The notes below the pieces were generated by a model that saw only the letters and a program-made list of their open reading frames with translations, ran no database searches and was not told the origin of the DNA. A stretch of DNA of 64,000 nt from Bacillota bacterium (lineage in GTDB: Bacteria; Bacillota; UBA4882; UBA8346), in NCBI GenBank assembly GCA_023426245.1, contig JAFABB010000030.1:248001-312000 (forward strand), read 5' to 3'. Numbering within the stretch: position 1 is the stretch's first letter; each line of letters starts with the position of its first letter. The translations under genes were made by a program, and so were the position numbers. Positions 42,578-52,225 of this stretch are shown here, in pieces.

Positions 42578-42844
42578 TTATTCCAAACCTCCCAGCTTAC
42601 CGCTGAACAGAAGCGGTGATAAGAGACTAAAGGAAACCATGAGAAACAGCATCATTGGAATACAGAATGTCCAAAGGCTAATCCCGGCAAAGACAAGCAG
42701 CATCGGCACGGTGACAAACAAGGCACAGCCAATGATAAAAATTTTCTCCCATAGTCCGGTTTTCCTTTTTTGCCTGATTTCAAAGCACTTTCTGTCTATT
42801 TCATCATCCAATATATGCAGCAACCAATTTACATTTTTATCCAT
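42578..42844 (-). CDS. Membrane partner of ECF sigma factor (anti-sigma-like)
   Basis: The 88-residue protein has an N-terminal cytoplasmic part (MDKNVNWLLHILDDEIDR) and two membrane helices (about 35-55 and 59-78). Its start overlaps the sigma gene's end by 8 bases, after GGAGATTTT. The arrangement of a small membrane anti-sigma factor beside its ECF sigma fits, but no zinc anti-sigma motif is visible. Confidence 0.65.
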   Translation of the reverse strand: MDKNVNWLLHILDDEIDRKCFEIRQKRKTGLWEKIFIIGCALFVTVPMLLVFAGISLWTFCIPMMLFLMVSFSLLSPLLFSGKLGGLE

Positions 42845-43379
42845 GATGAAAATCTCCTTTCAACATTTTGCGAAGCTTCATCATCCCGTTGTGGATCCGG
42901 CTTTTCACTGTTTTCGGCTCACAGCATAACTGCCGTGCAATCTCTTGAAGCGTTTGCTGTTCCAAATATTTTAGCCTGATTGCGGCGGCCTGTTCGGGCG
43001 GCAGCTGTCCCAACGCTTTCAGCAGTTCCTCTGCTTGCAGGTGCTCAAGTACTTTGTCCTGCACATTGAAATCGGAAATTGCTTCCTGTTCCTCAATACC
43101 GCTTACCGCCCGCCTGTTTCGCCTCAGATGATCAAGATAACAATTTCTGGCAATCGTCATCATCCAGGTTGAAAAGGCTGCCGTTCCGGAGATATCAAAT
43201 TTGTCTATCCCCCGTATCAGCTTCAAAAATGCGTCCTGCGTCAAATCCTCGCTCAATAGCTTATCACCGCATAACTTCAAAAGGAATTTTGAAACATACG
43301 GATAATAGAAAGTGATTAGGCTTTGAAACGCCTCCTTTTTGCCCTTTTGTGCTGCTAAAATTAGAGAATATTCGTCCAA
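42837..43379 (-). CDS. ECF-type RNA polymerase sigma factor
   Basis: The 180-residue protein has a sigma2 region (YYPYVSKFLLKLCGDKLLSEDLTQDAFLK, AFSTWMMTIARNCYLDHLRR) and a sigma4 region (LPPEQAAAIRLKYLEQQTLQEIARQL...VKSRIHNG). I start at TTG 43379, 4 bases after AAGGAGGTGA; the open frame to 43571 belongs to other DNA. It probably transcribes its own operon and unknown targets. Confidence 0.9.
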   Translation of the reverse strand: MDEYSLILAAQKGKKEAFQSLITFYYPYVSKFLLKLCGDKLLSEDLTQDAFLKLIRGIDKFDISGTAAFSTWMMTIARNCYLDHLRRNRRAVSGIEEQEAISDFNVQDKVLEHLQAEELLKALGQLPPEQAAAIRLKYLEQQTLQEIARQLCCEPKTVKSRIHNGMMKLRKMLKGDFHHG

Positions 43380-43417
43380 AGCCTCACCTCCTTCGGATTC
43401 CATATGATTACACGCAA

Positions 43418-43723
43418 TCAGTGGGAAAAGGTTGCCAAAAATATTTTGTCCGCCAAGGACCCTATCATAGGGCCAAACATCATAGCACCAGCCAGACAGA
43501 TAATTCCCCCTGGAATAATCGGGATTACCATTTGGACAATTTGCAGGGCAATGAATATAAATATTCCCCAAATACCAATTTAGGATATGAAATTACTCAG
43601 TGCATCGGTAGATGTACAGTGTTTGAACTTGGATCCACAATTACAGAGAACGATCATTACGATGAGTGCAATTACTAATGGAATATTCAACAATAGTTTT
43701 ATATTTTGCTGTTTTTCTGCCAT
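43418..43723 (-). pseudogene. TVP38/TMEM64-family membrane protein, broken
   Basis: From ATG 43723 (MAEKQQNIKLLLNIPLVIA), an in-frame TAA interrupts the gene, then IGIWGIFIFIALQIVQMVIPIIPGG and MMFGPMIGS match the conserved TVP38/SNARE-associated core. The C-terminal half is gone and replaced by sequence just upstream of the sigma gene. Confidence 0.75.
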
Positions 43724-43780
43724 ATTGCCTTATTTCCTTTCCAAATTGCCCTGGAATCCCTTATGCATATTGTCGATTTT

Positions 43781-44449
43781 TTAAATCTTCTTGGCACCAC
43801 CTGCTTCGTTGCCTTTGGTTTGGCTTGCTTTTGGTGCTTTACTGCTAAAGCCCCTTTTCTTCAAAAACCAAATAACCAAAACAATACCGATGCCCCCCAT
43901 AATAACCCATGCAATGAAGGAATATACATCCAGGTATTTATTCATGTTTTCCCAACCAGCTCCGGCGAAGGCACCGAGATACACTAAAACCACATTCCAA
44001 ATAGCAGTGCCGAGGATCGTATATAGAAGGAATTTGCCTTTACGCATATGTGCCATTCCCGCCGGAATCGAGATCAGGCTGCGGACGAGGGGAATGAACC
44101 GACAGAAGAAAATGGTGAAAGTTCCGTGCCGGATGAACCAGCTTTCCGCCCGTTTTACATCCCCCTTTTTCAGTCCAAAAATATGTCCCCATTTATTAAT
44201 GATCCATAATAATTTTTTCGCAGGCAACAGCCACCCAACACCATAAAGAATAACTGCGCCTGCCACGGATCCTAGGGTAGCAAACAAAGTTACCATCCAG
44301 ATATTCATATGGGTATAAGTAGTCATAAAGCCACCGAAAATCAGAATCAATTCGGACGGGATCGGGGGAAATATATTTTCGATCGTGATTAACACTGCAA
44401 TGCCGAAATAGCCAAACTGATTCATGATGCTGATAATCCATTCCTGCAA
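43781..44449 (-). CDS. DedA-family membrane protein
   Basis: The 222-residue protein has FPPIPSELILIFGG, GSVAGAVILYGVGWLL and FCRFIPLVRSLISIPAG, DedA-family motifs, with several membrane spans and a basic tail. The family supports lipid-carrier recycling and membrane integrity. It is separated by 3 bases from the PAP2 gene upstream, a likely functional unit for undecaprenyl phosphate or lipid turnover. Confidence 0.9.
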   Translation of the reverse strand: MQEWIISIMNQFGYFGIAVLITIENIFPPIPSELILIFGGFMTTYTHMNIWMVTLFATLGSVAGAVILYGVGWLLPAKKLLWIINKWGHIFGLKKGDVKRAESWFIRHGTFTIFFCRFIPLVRSLISIPAGMAHMRKGKFLLYTILGTAIWNVVLVYLGAFAGAGWENMNKYLDVYSFIAWVIMGGIGIVLVIWFLKKRGFSSKAPKASQTKGNEAGGAKKI

Positions 44450-44452
44450 TTT

Positions 44453-45100
44453 CTAATTCCCTTCTTTTGCAAATAAATTTAATTTTATATTTTTAGTTGA
44501 TTGTCTATCGTCCCATAGGAGATAGACCAACATTGATATGGCAAAACCGAATAACCAGCCTCCCAAAACATCGCCCGCATAATGCACGCCCAAATAAATC
44601 CTGCTATATCCAATCAGAACTGTAAGCACAGCCCAAATTATAGAAAGAACTACCTTGATGGAAATACTTTTAAAATACCTGCAACTAAGCAAGATCAGCA
44701 TGACATAGAGGGACCCATTGATCATTGCGTGACCGCTGGGAAAACTGTATCCCGTTTCATTGATCAGCCGCAAAATATCCGGACGGGTTCTGGCAAAGAC
44801 ATGTTTCAGTACAATATTGAGTATAGCGGATGAAAAGACTGCTATAGCAACAGGCAGCGCAATCGTTTTTTTAAATTTGGGGACAATGAATAGTGCCAAA
44901 CAAAAGATAATTACCACAATGGAATCACCTACGTGTGTGATCGCTTTCATTACCGAGGTTACAATGGGTGACATAGCCTCAACCGCTTCACCATAGGTCC
45001 ATACCTCAAATGGGGCGGCAATCTTGGCCTGAACGCATATAGCCAACAGGGTAAATAGAATAACCGGTACTGCTACAAACCATATTTTTTGTTTATTCAT
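44453..45100 (-). CDS. PAP2-family phosphatase
   Basis: The 215-residue membrane phosphatase has KHVFARTRPD, PSGHAM and RIYLGVHYAGDVLGG, the three PAP2 signature motifs (KX6RP, PSGH, SRX5HX3D), and about six membrane helices. It would dephosphorylate lipid pyrophosphates such as undecaprenyl pyrophosphate. In an operon with the DedA-family gene. Confidence 0.9.
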   Translation of the reverse strand: MNKQKIWFVAVPVILFTLLAICVQAKIAAPFEVWTYGEAVEAMSPIVTSVMKAITHVGDSIVVIIFCLALFIVPKFKKTIALPVAIAVFSSAILNIVLKHVFARTRPDILRLINETGYSFPSGHAMINGSLYVMLILLSCRYFKSISIKVVLSIIWAVLTVLIGYSRIYLGVHYAGDVLGGWLFGFAISMLVYLLWDDRQSTKNIKLNLFAKEGN

Positions 45101-45102
45101 CT

Positions 45103-46053
45103 TTATACAACCTCTTTTCCATCCCGCTCCAGTTTATCGCCACAGGTTTTGCAAAAGGAATCCCTATTGCCTACTAATCCTCCACAAGCTTTACAACTTT
45201 TGTTGATCCGAGTGCCGCAGAAAGTGCAATATACATTTGATTTATTTTGCAGCGCACCGCATTTATAACAGGTTTGGTGTCCCTGCCGGTATATGAGAAA
45301 AACAAACAGTCCGGCCAAATTAGTAAATAGAGTGATGATTCCCCACATGGCCGCATTAAGTTTTGATCTCAGGGCCTGTGCATAAACCCAAAGGGCCAGC
45401 AAAACCCAATAGAGCATGAAAAACAACACGGCGAAAGCCGCCACAACTTTTAAATAGAATTTGCCATTGACAACGGGTTGGACATTGCTGATAAAATAGA
45501 TTTTATACCCGCTCGCTCTGTCAGTAATATAGGAAAGCAAATACAGCTTTTTGGCATCAAAGTTGTTTTCATAGAAATAACGGTCTTCATATTCATGTTC
45601 CACTTCATTCTCTACACCAAGCATAGTCATTGGCAAAGTAAGATTGCCGCCTTTCATCAGCCGGAAATACACATCCGGGTTTTCCCGGTCTGTGAGAAAA
45701 TGGCTTCTCCTGCCGGAGTTTGTGGTAAGCTCTAAAATACCTTTTTTTGATAAATCCGAGTTCTTTGCACTGAACAGGATTTGGTTTTGACCGTTTAAAA
45801 TGAGAATATCGACCATATCCGACAACTTATTTGCCAGATTGTTTAATTCCGGTTTCAGGTTTTCAATCCCGTTTTTGTTATCCTCTGCTTTTTCACTTAT
45901 CCGGTGATATTCAAAAACAAAAACGAGCTTATCCCAAAACTTAAAGGCTAAAAATCCGGCCGAAAAAATTCCAGCCAGAATCGAAACAATCAGGTAGATG
46001 GTGATTGCCTTCTTAAAATTGAACTGGCCGACAAAAGTATCAAAACGATTCAT
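45103..46053 (-). CDS. Membrane sensor with C-terminal zinc ribbons
   Basis: The 316-residue protein has a membrane helix (about 17-38), an extracellular domain (40-195, ILNGQNQILFSAKN), two more membrane helices (200-225, 234-256) and a tail with CxxC pairs at 262/265, 276/279, 287/290 and 301/304. It is the intact partner of the broken copy at 42281-42575. It could sense an external signal and act on the sigma pair, but that pair is in the other copy of the locus. Confidence 0.75.
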   Translation of the reverse strand: MNRFDTFVGQFNFKKAITIYLIVSILAGIFSAGFLAFKFWDKLVFVFEYHRISEKAEDNKNGIENLKPELNNLANKLSDMVDILILNGQNQILFSAKNSDLSKKGILELTTNSGRRSHFLTDRENPDVYFRLMKGGNLTLPMTMLGVENEVEHEYEDRYFYENNFDAKKLYLLSYITDRASGYKIYFISNVQPVVNGKFYLKVVAAFAVLFFMLYWVLLALWVYAQALRSKLNAAMWGIITLFTNLAGLFVFLIYRQGHQTCYKCGALQNKSNVYCTFCGTRINKSCKACGGLVGNRDSFCKTCGDKLERDGKEVV

Positions 46054-46180
46054 AATTCCAACCCTCCCAATTTATTGCCAAATAAAGCGGTAATAAAAAA
46101 CAAAAATAACTGGCAAGGAAATCTCCTTAGCCCCACCACCTTTTTGACTTCCATCCGATTACACGCAAGTGCCTAAAAAA
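46054..46180 (-). pseudogene. Remnant of the second anti-sigma/sigma copy
   Basis: Directly upstream of the intact sensor gene, sequence matching the C-terminal codons of the membrane partner (KLGGLE) is kept, then a jump to sequence like that upstream of the sigma gene (ATCCGATTACACGCAA at about 46147, compare 43405). The sigma factor itself is deleted from this copy. Confidence 0.6.
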
Positions 46181-46448
46181 GGTTGCTGTAAATTTTTCAT
46201 CTTTCGGATTTAACTCCGAGCCTAGTCTGAAATGCAAAGGGATATCTATCACGATATGAATAAGGCACTTCATGTTAAAGCAAATACCGGGGAAGCTTTA
46301 CCGCTTAGGCCTTAAACATCAATCCGCTTTTAACTCCAAGAGGAAATACAGACAGCAGCAATAAGCTCAATATTGACGCGCCTTTTAAATGAGAACGTCA
46401 AAAAAATTTGACGGCCAATAGGACCGTCAATTCAATATTTTTTAATGG

Positions 46449-46605
46449 TCAGGGCGACAGAATTTAAACCTATCACCGTACAATATTTTCTAATAATTTT
46501 TGATGATTTTGTTGAAAAAGGCTTGTTAAAATTGATACGAAATATTTTCTAATGGAATTAAAACGACAAAAATCGAGAATATAACAATGGAACGTCAGAA
46601 TAAAT
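46449..46605. repeat. 155-base dispersed repeat, copy 1
   Basis: This segment, beginning GTCAGGGCGACAGAATTTAA and ending ATGGAACGTCAGAATAAA, recurs with few changes at 61614-61770. The bases on each side differ. A mobile or recombined element, or decayed transposon end, is possible; no ORF spans it here. Confidence 0.8.
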
Positions 46606-46857
46606 TGGTTCAATTACAAGGAACTTTGTGATCTCGTAGCCAATTTTTTCCTTACCATTTAAAAAAAGTGTTGTCTAAAATAAAAGATTTAAGGCTCATT
46701 TATTAAAAAACCAATTGATATTTTGGCGATTTAACTTTACGATATTGGTATAAATAAATTATTGACCAGATATTCCTTTGAATTACTCTTCCAATTTCTT
46801 CAGCTAATCCAGCAGACCCAGCATAAAATAGCTGCGCTAAGGTGATAATGATTTTTA

Positions 46858-47029
46858 TTCACACGGTCGACCGGGGAAAGCATGATGAAATTGTGAAGGC
46901 TATGGACCAAATAAACGCCCGAGATACTGTAAAACTTATAGTATAGACTTCTAAGGAAAATTTACGGCTAAAAAGGCGCTCTCCTTGTTATATGACTCAG
47001 TGGGAAGATATCTTGACCATTAAGATTTA
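46858..47029 (+). pseudogene. UmuC/DinB-family polymerase, C-terminal fragment
   Basis: A frame reads HTVDRGKHDEIVKAMDQIN, ARDTVKL, a TAG stop, then RLKRRSPCYMTQWEDIL and TAA. This matches the C terminus of Y-family UmuC ('MDxINxRYGRxTV...MRRxxLSPxYTTxW'). The catalytic part is absent. Confidence 0.65.
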
Positions 47030-47575
47030 AGATAGCGATTCGACGCTTCAGTGAGACAGCCAAAGTCTGGCCAATCGACATCAATTAAAATTGGATTTAG
47101 AATGAATTACAGCCAAACTCACTACGTCAATCACCAGATGAAATTTATATGTCCTTAAATATTGGGTTATCATAAAGATTGAGAAAAAGCGTAATATTGA
47201 GGTTTGAGGATATGGCATATCCAAAAAAGTTTTTTACAAGGCACATTCTTTAGGGTACTCTTTAAAGAAGAACAACCAAACACCCGCCATCTCCGATCAG
47301 ATATTTTGGAATTAATGAATTGGTTCCGTTCCCTTTTCCTGAAGAATAGAAAGGACGTTATTCTTGAAATGCCAAATGGTTCCTCTAACGGAATATGAAC
47401 CGTCCTTTGATCGCCATTGACTCCAAAAGGTACATACATGAATCACCGTAAAATGTATGTCGACTATATGGAGCGTTATTATTGCAATATACTTAAGATA
47501 ATAATCCGGACTCGCTTTGGCCCTCAAGATCATCTTTGAAGGAAAACGGAAAATGTCCCACCCTCTCGTCATAAG
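47030..47575. other. Decayed intergenic region
   Basis: Only short, interrupted frames are present, including 47204-47398 (MRIWHIQKSFLQG...), whose product matches nothing I recognise. No promoter or repeat stands out. Confidence 0.4.
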
Positions 47576-49291
47576 TTATAATTTAAACCGTTGCACAAAT
47601 CCTTTCAATTCTGCAGCCATATCCGTCAACACTGAGGCTGAACCTAAAATCTCTTCCAAACTGGCGGTCTGTTCTTGAGCCGACGCCGCAACTTCCTGGC
47701 TTCCCGCTGAAGATTGCTCGGCGATGGCCGCAATACTCTCGCTCATCGCCACCACCTTATTTAATTCACCGACCATTCCCTGAATCTCCCGGGCGATATC
47801 TTTCATGCCATGTTCCGCTTCTTTACTCGCATCAACAATTTTTTCGAAAATGATTTGAGTGTCCTGGGCAATAGCAGTTCCTAACTTTACCGTTTCCACT
47901 CCGGTTACCATTCTGTCGGCAACCCGCAAAGATTCATTCTGAATTTCCTCTAAAAGCTTGGTGATATCCTGGGCTCCCCGGGCGGAACCATCGGCAAGCT
48001 TGCGGACTTCATCAGCCACAACCGCAAAACCCTTGCCATACTCACCGGCCCTAGCGGCTTCGATGGCCGCATTGAGTGATAACAAATTGGTCTGTTCCGA
48101 TATTTGGGTGATGGCGCCCAAGATCTCCCCGATCTCTTCGGAACGACGTTTTAAAACTTCTGTAATTTCTTGAGTCGCGCTGATCTCTTTTTCCGTTACA
48201 TTAATTTGATTAATTAAATCTCTAACTTTATCATTTCCTTTTACTGCGACTTCTACCGCATTCTCGGCAATGGCTAAAACCTTTAAGGTTCCCTCCGACA
48301 ATTCACGGTTGACTTCCAACAAGTTGGTGATGACTTGCACTGTCTTTTGGGATTCCTCCGATTGCTGGGCGGCGCCTTTGGAAACTTCCTGAATGGTGAG
48401 GGCTATCTGTTCGCTGGCTTGAGCGCTTTGCTCCGCGCTCTTTTTTAAAAAGTCGGAGGATTGAGCCACCTGTCCGCTGCTATCACTGATTTTTCCAATC
48501 AACTCCCGCAAATTCTCCTGCATCTTATTGAAAGATTGCGCCAAGGAACTGATTTCATCATTGGAGGAAACCACTACGTTTTCTGCTTGTAAGTCGCCAT
48601 TGGCGATGTTTTTCGATAAGGCGGCCATTTTGGAAATGGTTCCCGCTATCCGTCCCGAAAAAATGATGGCGCCCACTACGCTCAGCACACCAACCACAAA
48701 GATCATGATTAGGCAAAAAATCCCCAACAAATTAATTCGCCGATCTTCAACAGCTTTGACTTCGTTATAATGATTCAATTCCAGCGCGATGACCTGTTGA
48801 ACGGAATCTTTAATAAAGCTGGCAATTCGTTTTACCCCATTACTTTTATCAAAAAAAGTGTCCGTTTCCATTGTTTTGCTGTCGCTCATATAATTCAGGA
48901 TATCGATAACGTCATCATGATAAGTCTCACATAAACTTGCCAATCCCGATGCTTCACTCATTCCTTCCTCATCCTGAATCCGTTTTTGTAATTGAACGAC
49001 ATCTTTTTTAATCAAGTCTAACTTATGTAGGACTTGTTGCCGATCACTATCTCTATTATACATATAATAATTTGAAATGTCGGCCGGAATCCCTGTTGTC
49101 GGTTGGATAATTCGGTTGGCCGTAATCGTGGTTTCGATCATCAAATTTAATTTTCCGATGGAATTCCGTAAAGAAAAAAACGAAATCAGACTGACTCCGC
49201 CCATGAGGATCAAAATGACCGCAAACCCCGTAATTAATTTATACTTCAACGGGATTATTAAGGTTCTTAGCCTTATCCAAATATTCTTCAT
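47576..49291 (-). CDS. Methyl-accepting chemotaxis protein
   Basis: The 571-residue receptor has a membrane helix at 13-41, an extracellular four-helix-type domain, a second helix (about 185-212), a HAMP linker ([23 protein letters not shown]) and a signalling domain with the conserved hairpin ([34 protein letters not shown]). ATG 49291 follows GAAAGGATGAG; upstream in-frame starts lack one. It signals through CheW/CheA, not in this window. The ligand is unknown; nearby polyol genes may be coincidence. Confidence 0.92.
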   Translation of the reverse strand: MKNIWIRLRTLIIPLKYKLITGFAVILILMGGVSLISFFSLRNSIGKLNLMIETTITANRIIQPTTGIPADISNYYMYNRDSDRQQVLHKLDLIKKDVVQLQKRIQDEEGMSEASGLASLCETYHDDVIDILNYMSDSKTMETDTFFDKSNGVKRIASFIKDSVQQVIALELNHYNEVKAVEDRRINLLGIFCLIMIFVVGVLSVVGAIIFSGRIAGTISKMAALSKNIANGDLQAENVVVSSNDEISSLAQSFNKMQENLRELIGKISDSSGQVAQSSDFLKKSAEQSAQASEQIALTIQEVSKGAAQQSEESQKTVQVITNLLEVNRELSEGTLKVLAIAENAVEVAVKGNDKVRDLINQINVTEKEISATQEITEVLKRRSEEIGEILGAITQISEQTNLLSLNAAIEAARAGEYGKGFAVVADEVRKLADGSARGAQDITKLLEEIQNESLRVADRMVTGVETVKLGTAIAQDTQIIFEKIVDASKEAEHGMKDIAREIQGMVGELNKVVAMSESIAAIAEQSSAGSQEVAASAQEQTASLEEILGSASVLTDMAAELKGFVQRFKL

Positions 49292-49469
49292 GAGGCTCAT
49301 CCTTTCAAAAATTCCCTTGTTCAATCTATCAGCTATTAACAAAGACTTTGCCAAGGTTAAAGAAATTTGTTGGAAGGCCGAATCCAGCACAATGTTCCAT
49401 ATTTCTTTTAATGTGAATTTCGCCAACAATGAAATCTTATATGATCTATCAAGAATGACGTTTCAATGT

Positions 49470-50642
49470 TCATAAAGTATGGTGAATTAATTTGAAAATC
49501 ATCTTCCTGAAAAACTGCCATTCTTTTAATTCTTTAAGATTGCCATTGGGAAAAGTCTGATTTAATAAACCATAACCTAAAGTAAAGGTGCCGGTGTTTT
49601 CATCCGGCGTCAAAATATGAAAATCACTACTATAACTAAACGCCAAGAATTCTCTACCTCTAGGCAACAATTCTTCCCGGATACTCTGCCAAATTCCGAG
49701 CCATTCCTTTGCTTCAGTTTCCCCATCTCTGGGATTCCGGACTTCAATACCGTCCAATATGGAATCACATGCTAAATTCATAGAAAAATCTTTGATCTCA
49801 GCAAGGGTCATACCTGCATTGTTCCTCATCTCGACAGGATGAGCTAAAACAGCGAGGACAAGAAAATCCTGGTGTTTCAAAGCTTTAATCATCGATAATG
49901 TTTCTTCGCTCTTATTGATTGTTGTCTGTTTCTTAAGCCTCTGCAAAATCGGGGTTAGAAATTTTGTTGTTACGTTACGGGGATTAAATACCTTATACCG
50001 TTCTCTCTCGGCTGCCGAAAGCCGCTCCAGAAACAAAACACTTAAGGTCCCTGGATAATAAGGTGTTACACCCGAATACCATTTGGCCAATTCTTCTTCA
50101 GTAATGAAATCTGTTTTTCCCAATTGCCGGAGTAGCTTATTCAAATCGTTCATTGCCTGGATAGCTATAGAGTGGAGAGTTTCCTGCCGTCTCTCTAAAG
50201 TCCGGTGGAAGAAGTCGGCAGCGGGACTATCGAGAAACTTTAAAAAAGGCCCGGTTTCAGGGAAATAAACCAGAATTTCACAGCCGGGTAAAGCTGTCTC
50301 CAATTCGATTCCACCCCATGCTTCCAAACCAATTTGCTGACCCGCGGCAATGAATTCTTTTACACCCGAGACACTATTATGATCAACCAGAGCCGCCGCT
50401 TGTAGCCCAATGAGCCGAGCCATCCATGCTACTTGGCGAGGAAACAACTGTCCATCCGAATAGTTTGAATGCAGATGTAAATCTGCGGAAAGAGGAGGGT
50501 GGATGGATTGTGCCAGTACTTCAGCCGTATATCCCAACCCATCCAATTTTTGTTCTAAATCAGCTAGACTATTGGATTGAAATCGAATCTGATCGCATTT
50601 TGTAAAAAAGTCTTTGAGAAATTCTAAATCCGAATTATCCAT
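49470..50642 (-). CDS. PHP-domain phosphoesterase
   Basis: The 390-residue protein has HLHSNYSDG (H56, H58), DHNS, GIELE and later LAHPVE and YSSDFH, the PHP metal-site motifs. An N-terminal helical segment (1-50) precedes the domain. It is the last gene of the polyol operon, 52 bases after the kinase, and may dephosphorylate a sugar phosphate or related metabolite. The substrate is unknown. Confidence 0.8.
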   Translation of the reverse strand: MDNSDLEFLKDFFTKCDQIRFQSNSLADLEQKLDGLGYTAEVLAQSIHPPLSADLHLHSNYSDGQLFPRQVAWMARLIGLQAAALVDHNSVSGVKEFIAAGQQIGLEAWGGIELETALPGCEILVYFPETGPFLKFLDSPAADFFHRTLERRQETLHSIAIQAMNDLNKLLRQLGKTDFITEEELAKWYSGVTPYYPGTLSVLFLERLSAAERERYKVFNPRNVTTKFLTPILQRLKKQTTINKSEETLSMIKALKHQDFLVLAVLAHPVEMRNNAGMTLAEIKDFSMNLACDSILDGIEVRNPRDGETEAKEWLGIWQSIREELLPRGREFLAFSYSSDFHILTPDENTGTFTLGYGLLNQTFPNGNLKELKEWQFFRKMIFKLIHHTL

Positions 50643-50694
50643 TTACCCTCCATAAAATTGCTATTCGGGCATGATAATATTAACTAGAGGATGG

Positions 50695-52182
50695 TTAATT
50701 GCGGGTTAGAGCTCTAGTCACTGCAACTTTCCATTCATTGTATAACTTTTCCCTGGCATCGCTCTCCATTTTAGGAGTAAAAACTCGATCCGACCTCCAA
50801 GTAGCGGCAATTTTTTCTACATTTTCCCATATTCCCACTTCCAGTCCCGCTAAATAAGTTGCCCCCAAAGCGGATACCTCTCTCACATGGGGTCTGGATA
50901 CTTCGGCGTTTAACACATCAGCTTGAAACTGCATTAGAAACTCATTCGCAGCAGCCCCGCCATCGGCTCTGAGTGAAATCAACGGTATTCCACTACCCTC
51001 TTTCATTAATTCTAAAACATCCCGAACCTGGTATGCGATAGACTCCAAACCGGCCCGAATCAGATGTTCCTTTTTAGTCCCTCGGGTAAGTCCGGTAATT
51101 AACCCCTTAGCATCCATATCCCAATAAGGAGCACATAATCCCACAAAAGCAGGAACTAAATAAACTCCTTCATTGCCCGTCAAAGATGAGGCAATCTCGC
51201 CACTTTTAACTACATTATCAATAATCCCAAGTCCATCCCTAAGCCATTGCATGGTGGCTCCTGTTACATTGATAATACCTTCTATTGCATATCCAACATT
51301 TCCCTTAAGCCCCCAAGCTAAAGTAGCAACTAAGCCTGTTGAAGGGGTAACCGGTTTTTCCCCGGCATACATCATCATTGAAGTCCCGGTACCATAGGTA
51401 GCTTTGGCCATTCCCGGATGAAAGCAAGCTTCTCCGAACAAAGCTCCCTGAGAATCTCCGATAACACCGGTAATTGGTATCCCGGACGGCAACTTTCCAA
51501 GTTGAACCGTAGTACCAAATTTACCCGAAGATGGCCGTACATCAGCTAACATCGCCTCGGGAATATCTAATTCTTTGAGTATTTCCCGATCCCAACATAG
51601 GTCATAAATATTATACAAAAGAGTTCTGGAGGCATTGGAATAATCGGTTGCAAAAACTTTACCACCGGTCAGATTCCATAACAGCCAGGTATCAATCGTT
51701 CCGAAGCATATTTCGCCTTTTTGAGCTCTATTTCGCAGGCCGGAGACATGATCCAGCAACCATTTGACTTTGGTTCCGGAAAAATAAGGATCAATCATCA
51801 ATCCGGTTTTCCGGCGAAACATTTCTTCCTGCCCCGAAACTTTTAACTCCTTGCAGATCTCGACACTACGGCGACATTGCCAAACAACTGCGGGAGCTAA
51901 AGGCGATCCATCCTTTCGATCCCAAACTGCCGCAGTTTCACGTTGATTAGTTATGGCAATCGCTTTAACATTACAGGCATCAATTTTAGAGAGTACCTCC
52001 CCGATTAAATCTACAACACTGCTCCATATTTCTTTTAAATCATGTTCTACCCAACCGGGTTGAGGGTAATATTGCGTAATTTCCCGATACGCCTGAGCAC
52101 AAATTTGAGCATCTTTATTAAAAAGTAATACCTTTGTTCCAGTCGTTCCCTGGTCAATCGCCAAGATTAAATCCTGATTCAT
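50695..52182 (-). CDS. glpK: FGGY kinase, glycerol kinase-like
   Basis: The 495-residue enzyme has AIDQGTTGTK, QYYPQPGWVEHD, ITNQRETAAVWDR, TGLMIDPYFSGTKVKW and FGTIDTWLLWNLTGG, all GlpK hallmarks. It also has GATMQWLRD and RADGGAAAN. Start ATG 52182 follows AGGGAGG. The motif DQGTTGTK differs slightly from the common DQGTTSSR. In an operon with a tetritol-type dehydrogenase and transketolase, the substrate may be glycerol or a 4-carbon polyol/ketose. GlpK in name only until tested. Confidence 0.85.
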   Translation of the reverse strand: MNQDLILAIDQGTTGTKVLLFNKDAQICAQAYREITQYYPQPGWVEHDLKEIWSSVVDLIGEVLSKIDACNVKAIAITNQRETAAVWDRKDGSPLAPAVVWQCRRSVEICKELKVSGQEEMFRRKTGLMIDPYFSGTKVKWLLDHVSGLRNRAQKGEICFGTIDTWLLWNLTGGKVFATDYSNASRTLLYNIYDLCWDREILKELDIPEAMLADVRPSSGKFGTTVQLGKLPSGIPITGVIGDSQGALFGEACFHPGMAKATYGTGTSMMMYAGEKPVTPSTGLVATLAWGLKGNVGYAIEGIINVTGATMQWLRDGLGIIDNVVKSGEIASSLTGNEGVYLVPAFVGLCAPYWDMDAKGLITGLTRGTKKEHLIRAGLESIAYQVRDVLELMKEGSGIPLISLRADGGAAANEFLMQFQADVLNAEVSRPHVREVSALGATYLAGLEVGIWENVEKIAATWRSDRVFTPKMESDAREKLYNEWKVAVTRALTRN

Positions 52183-52225
52183 TGAAAATTCCTCCCTCAT
52201 TGTAACAATAATGCAGGAAACAGGC

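Noticed and set aside
43380..43571. Extended N-terminus of the sigma factor
   Set aside because: This DNA encodes TVP38 pseudogene sequence in another frame; TTG 43379 has AAGGAGGTGA.
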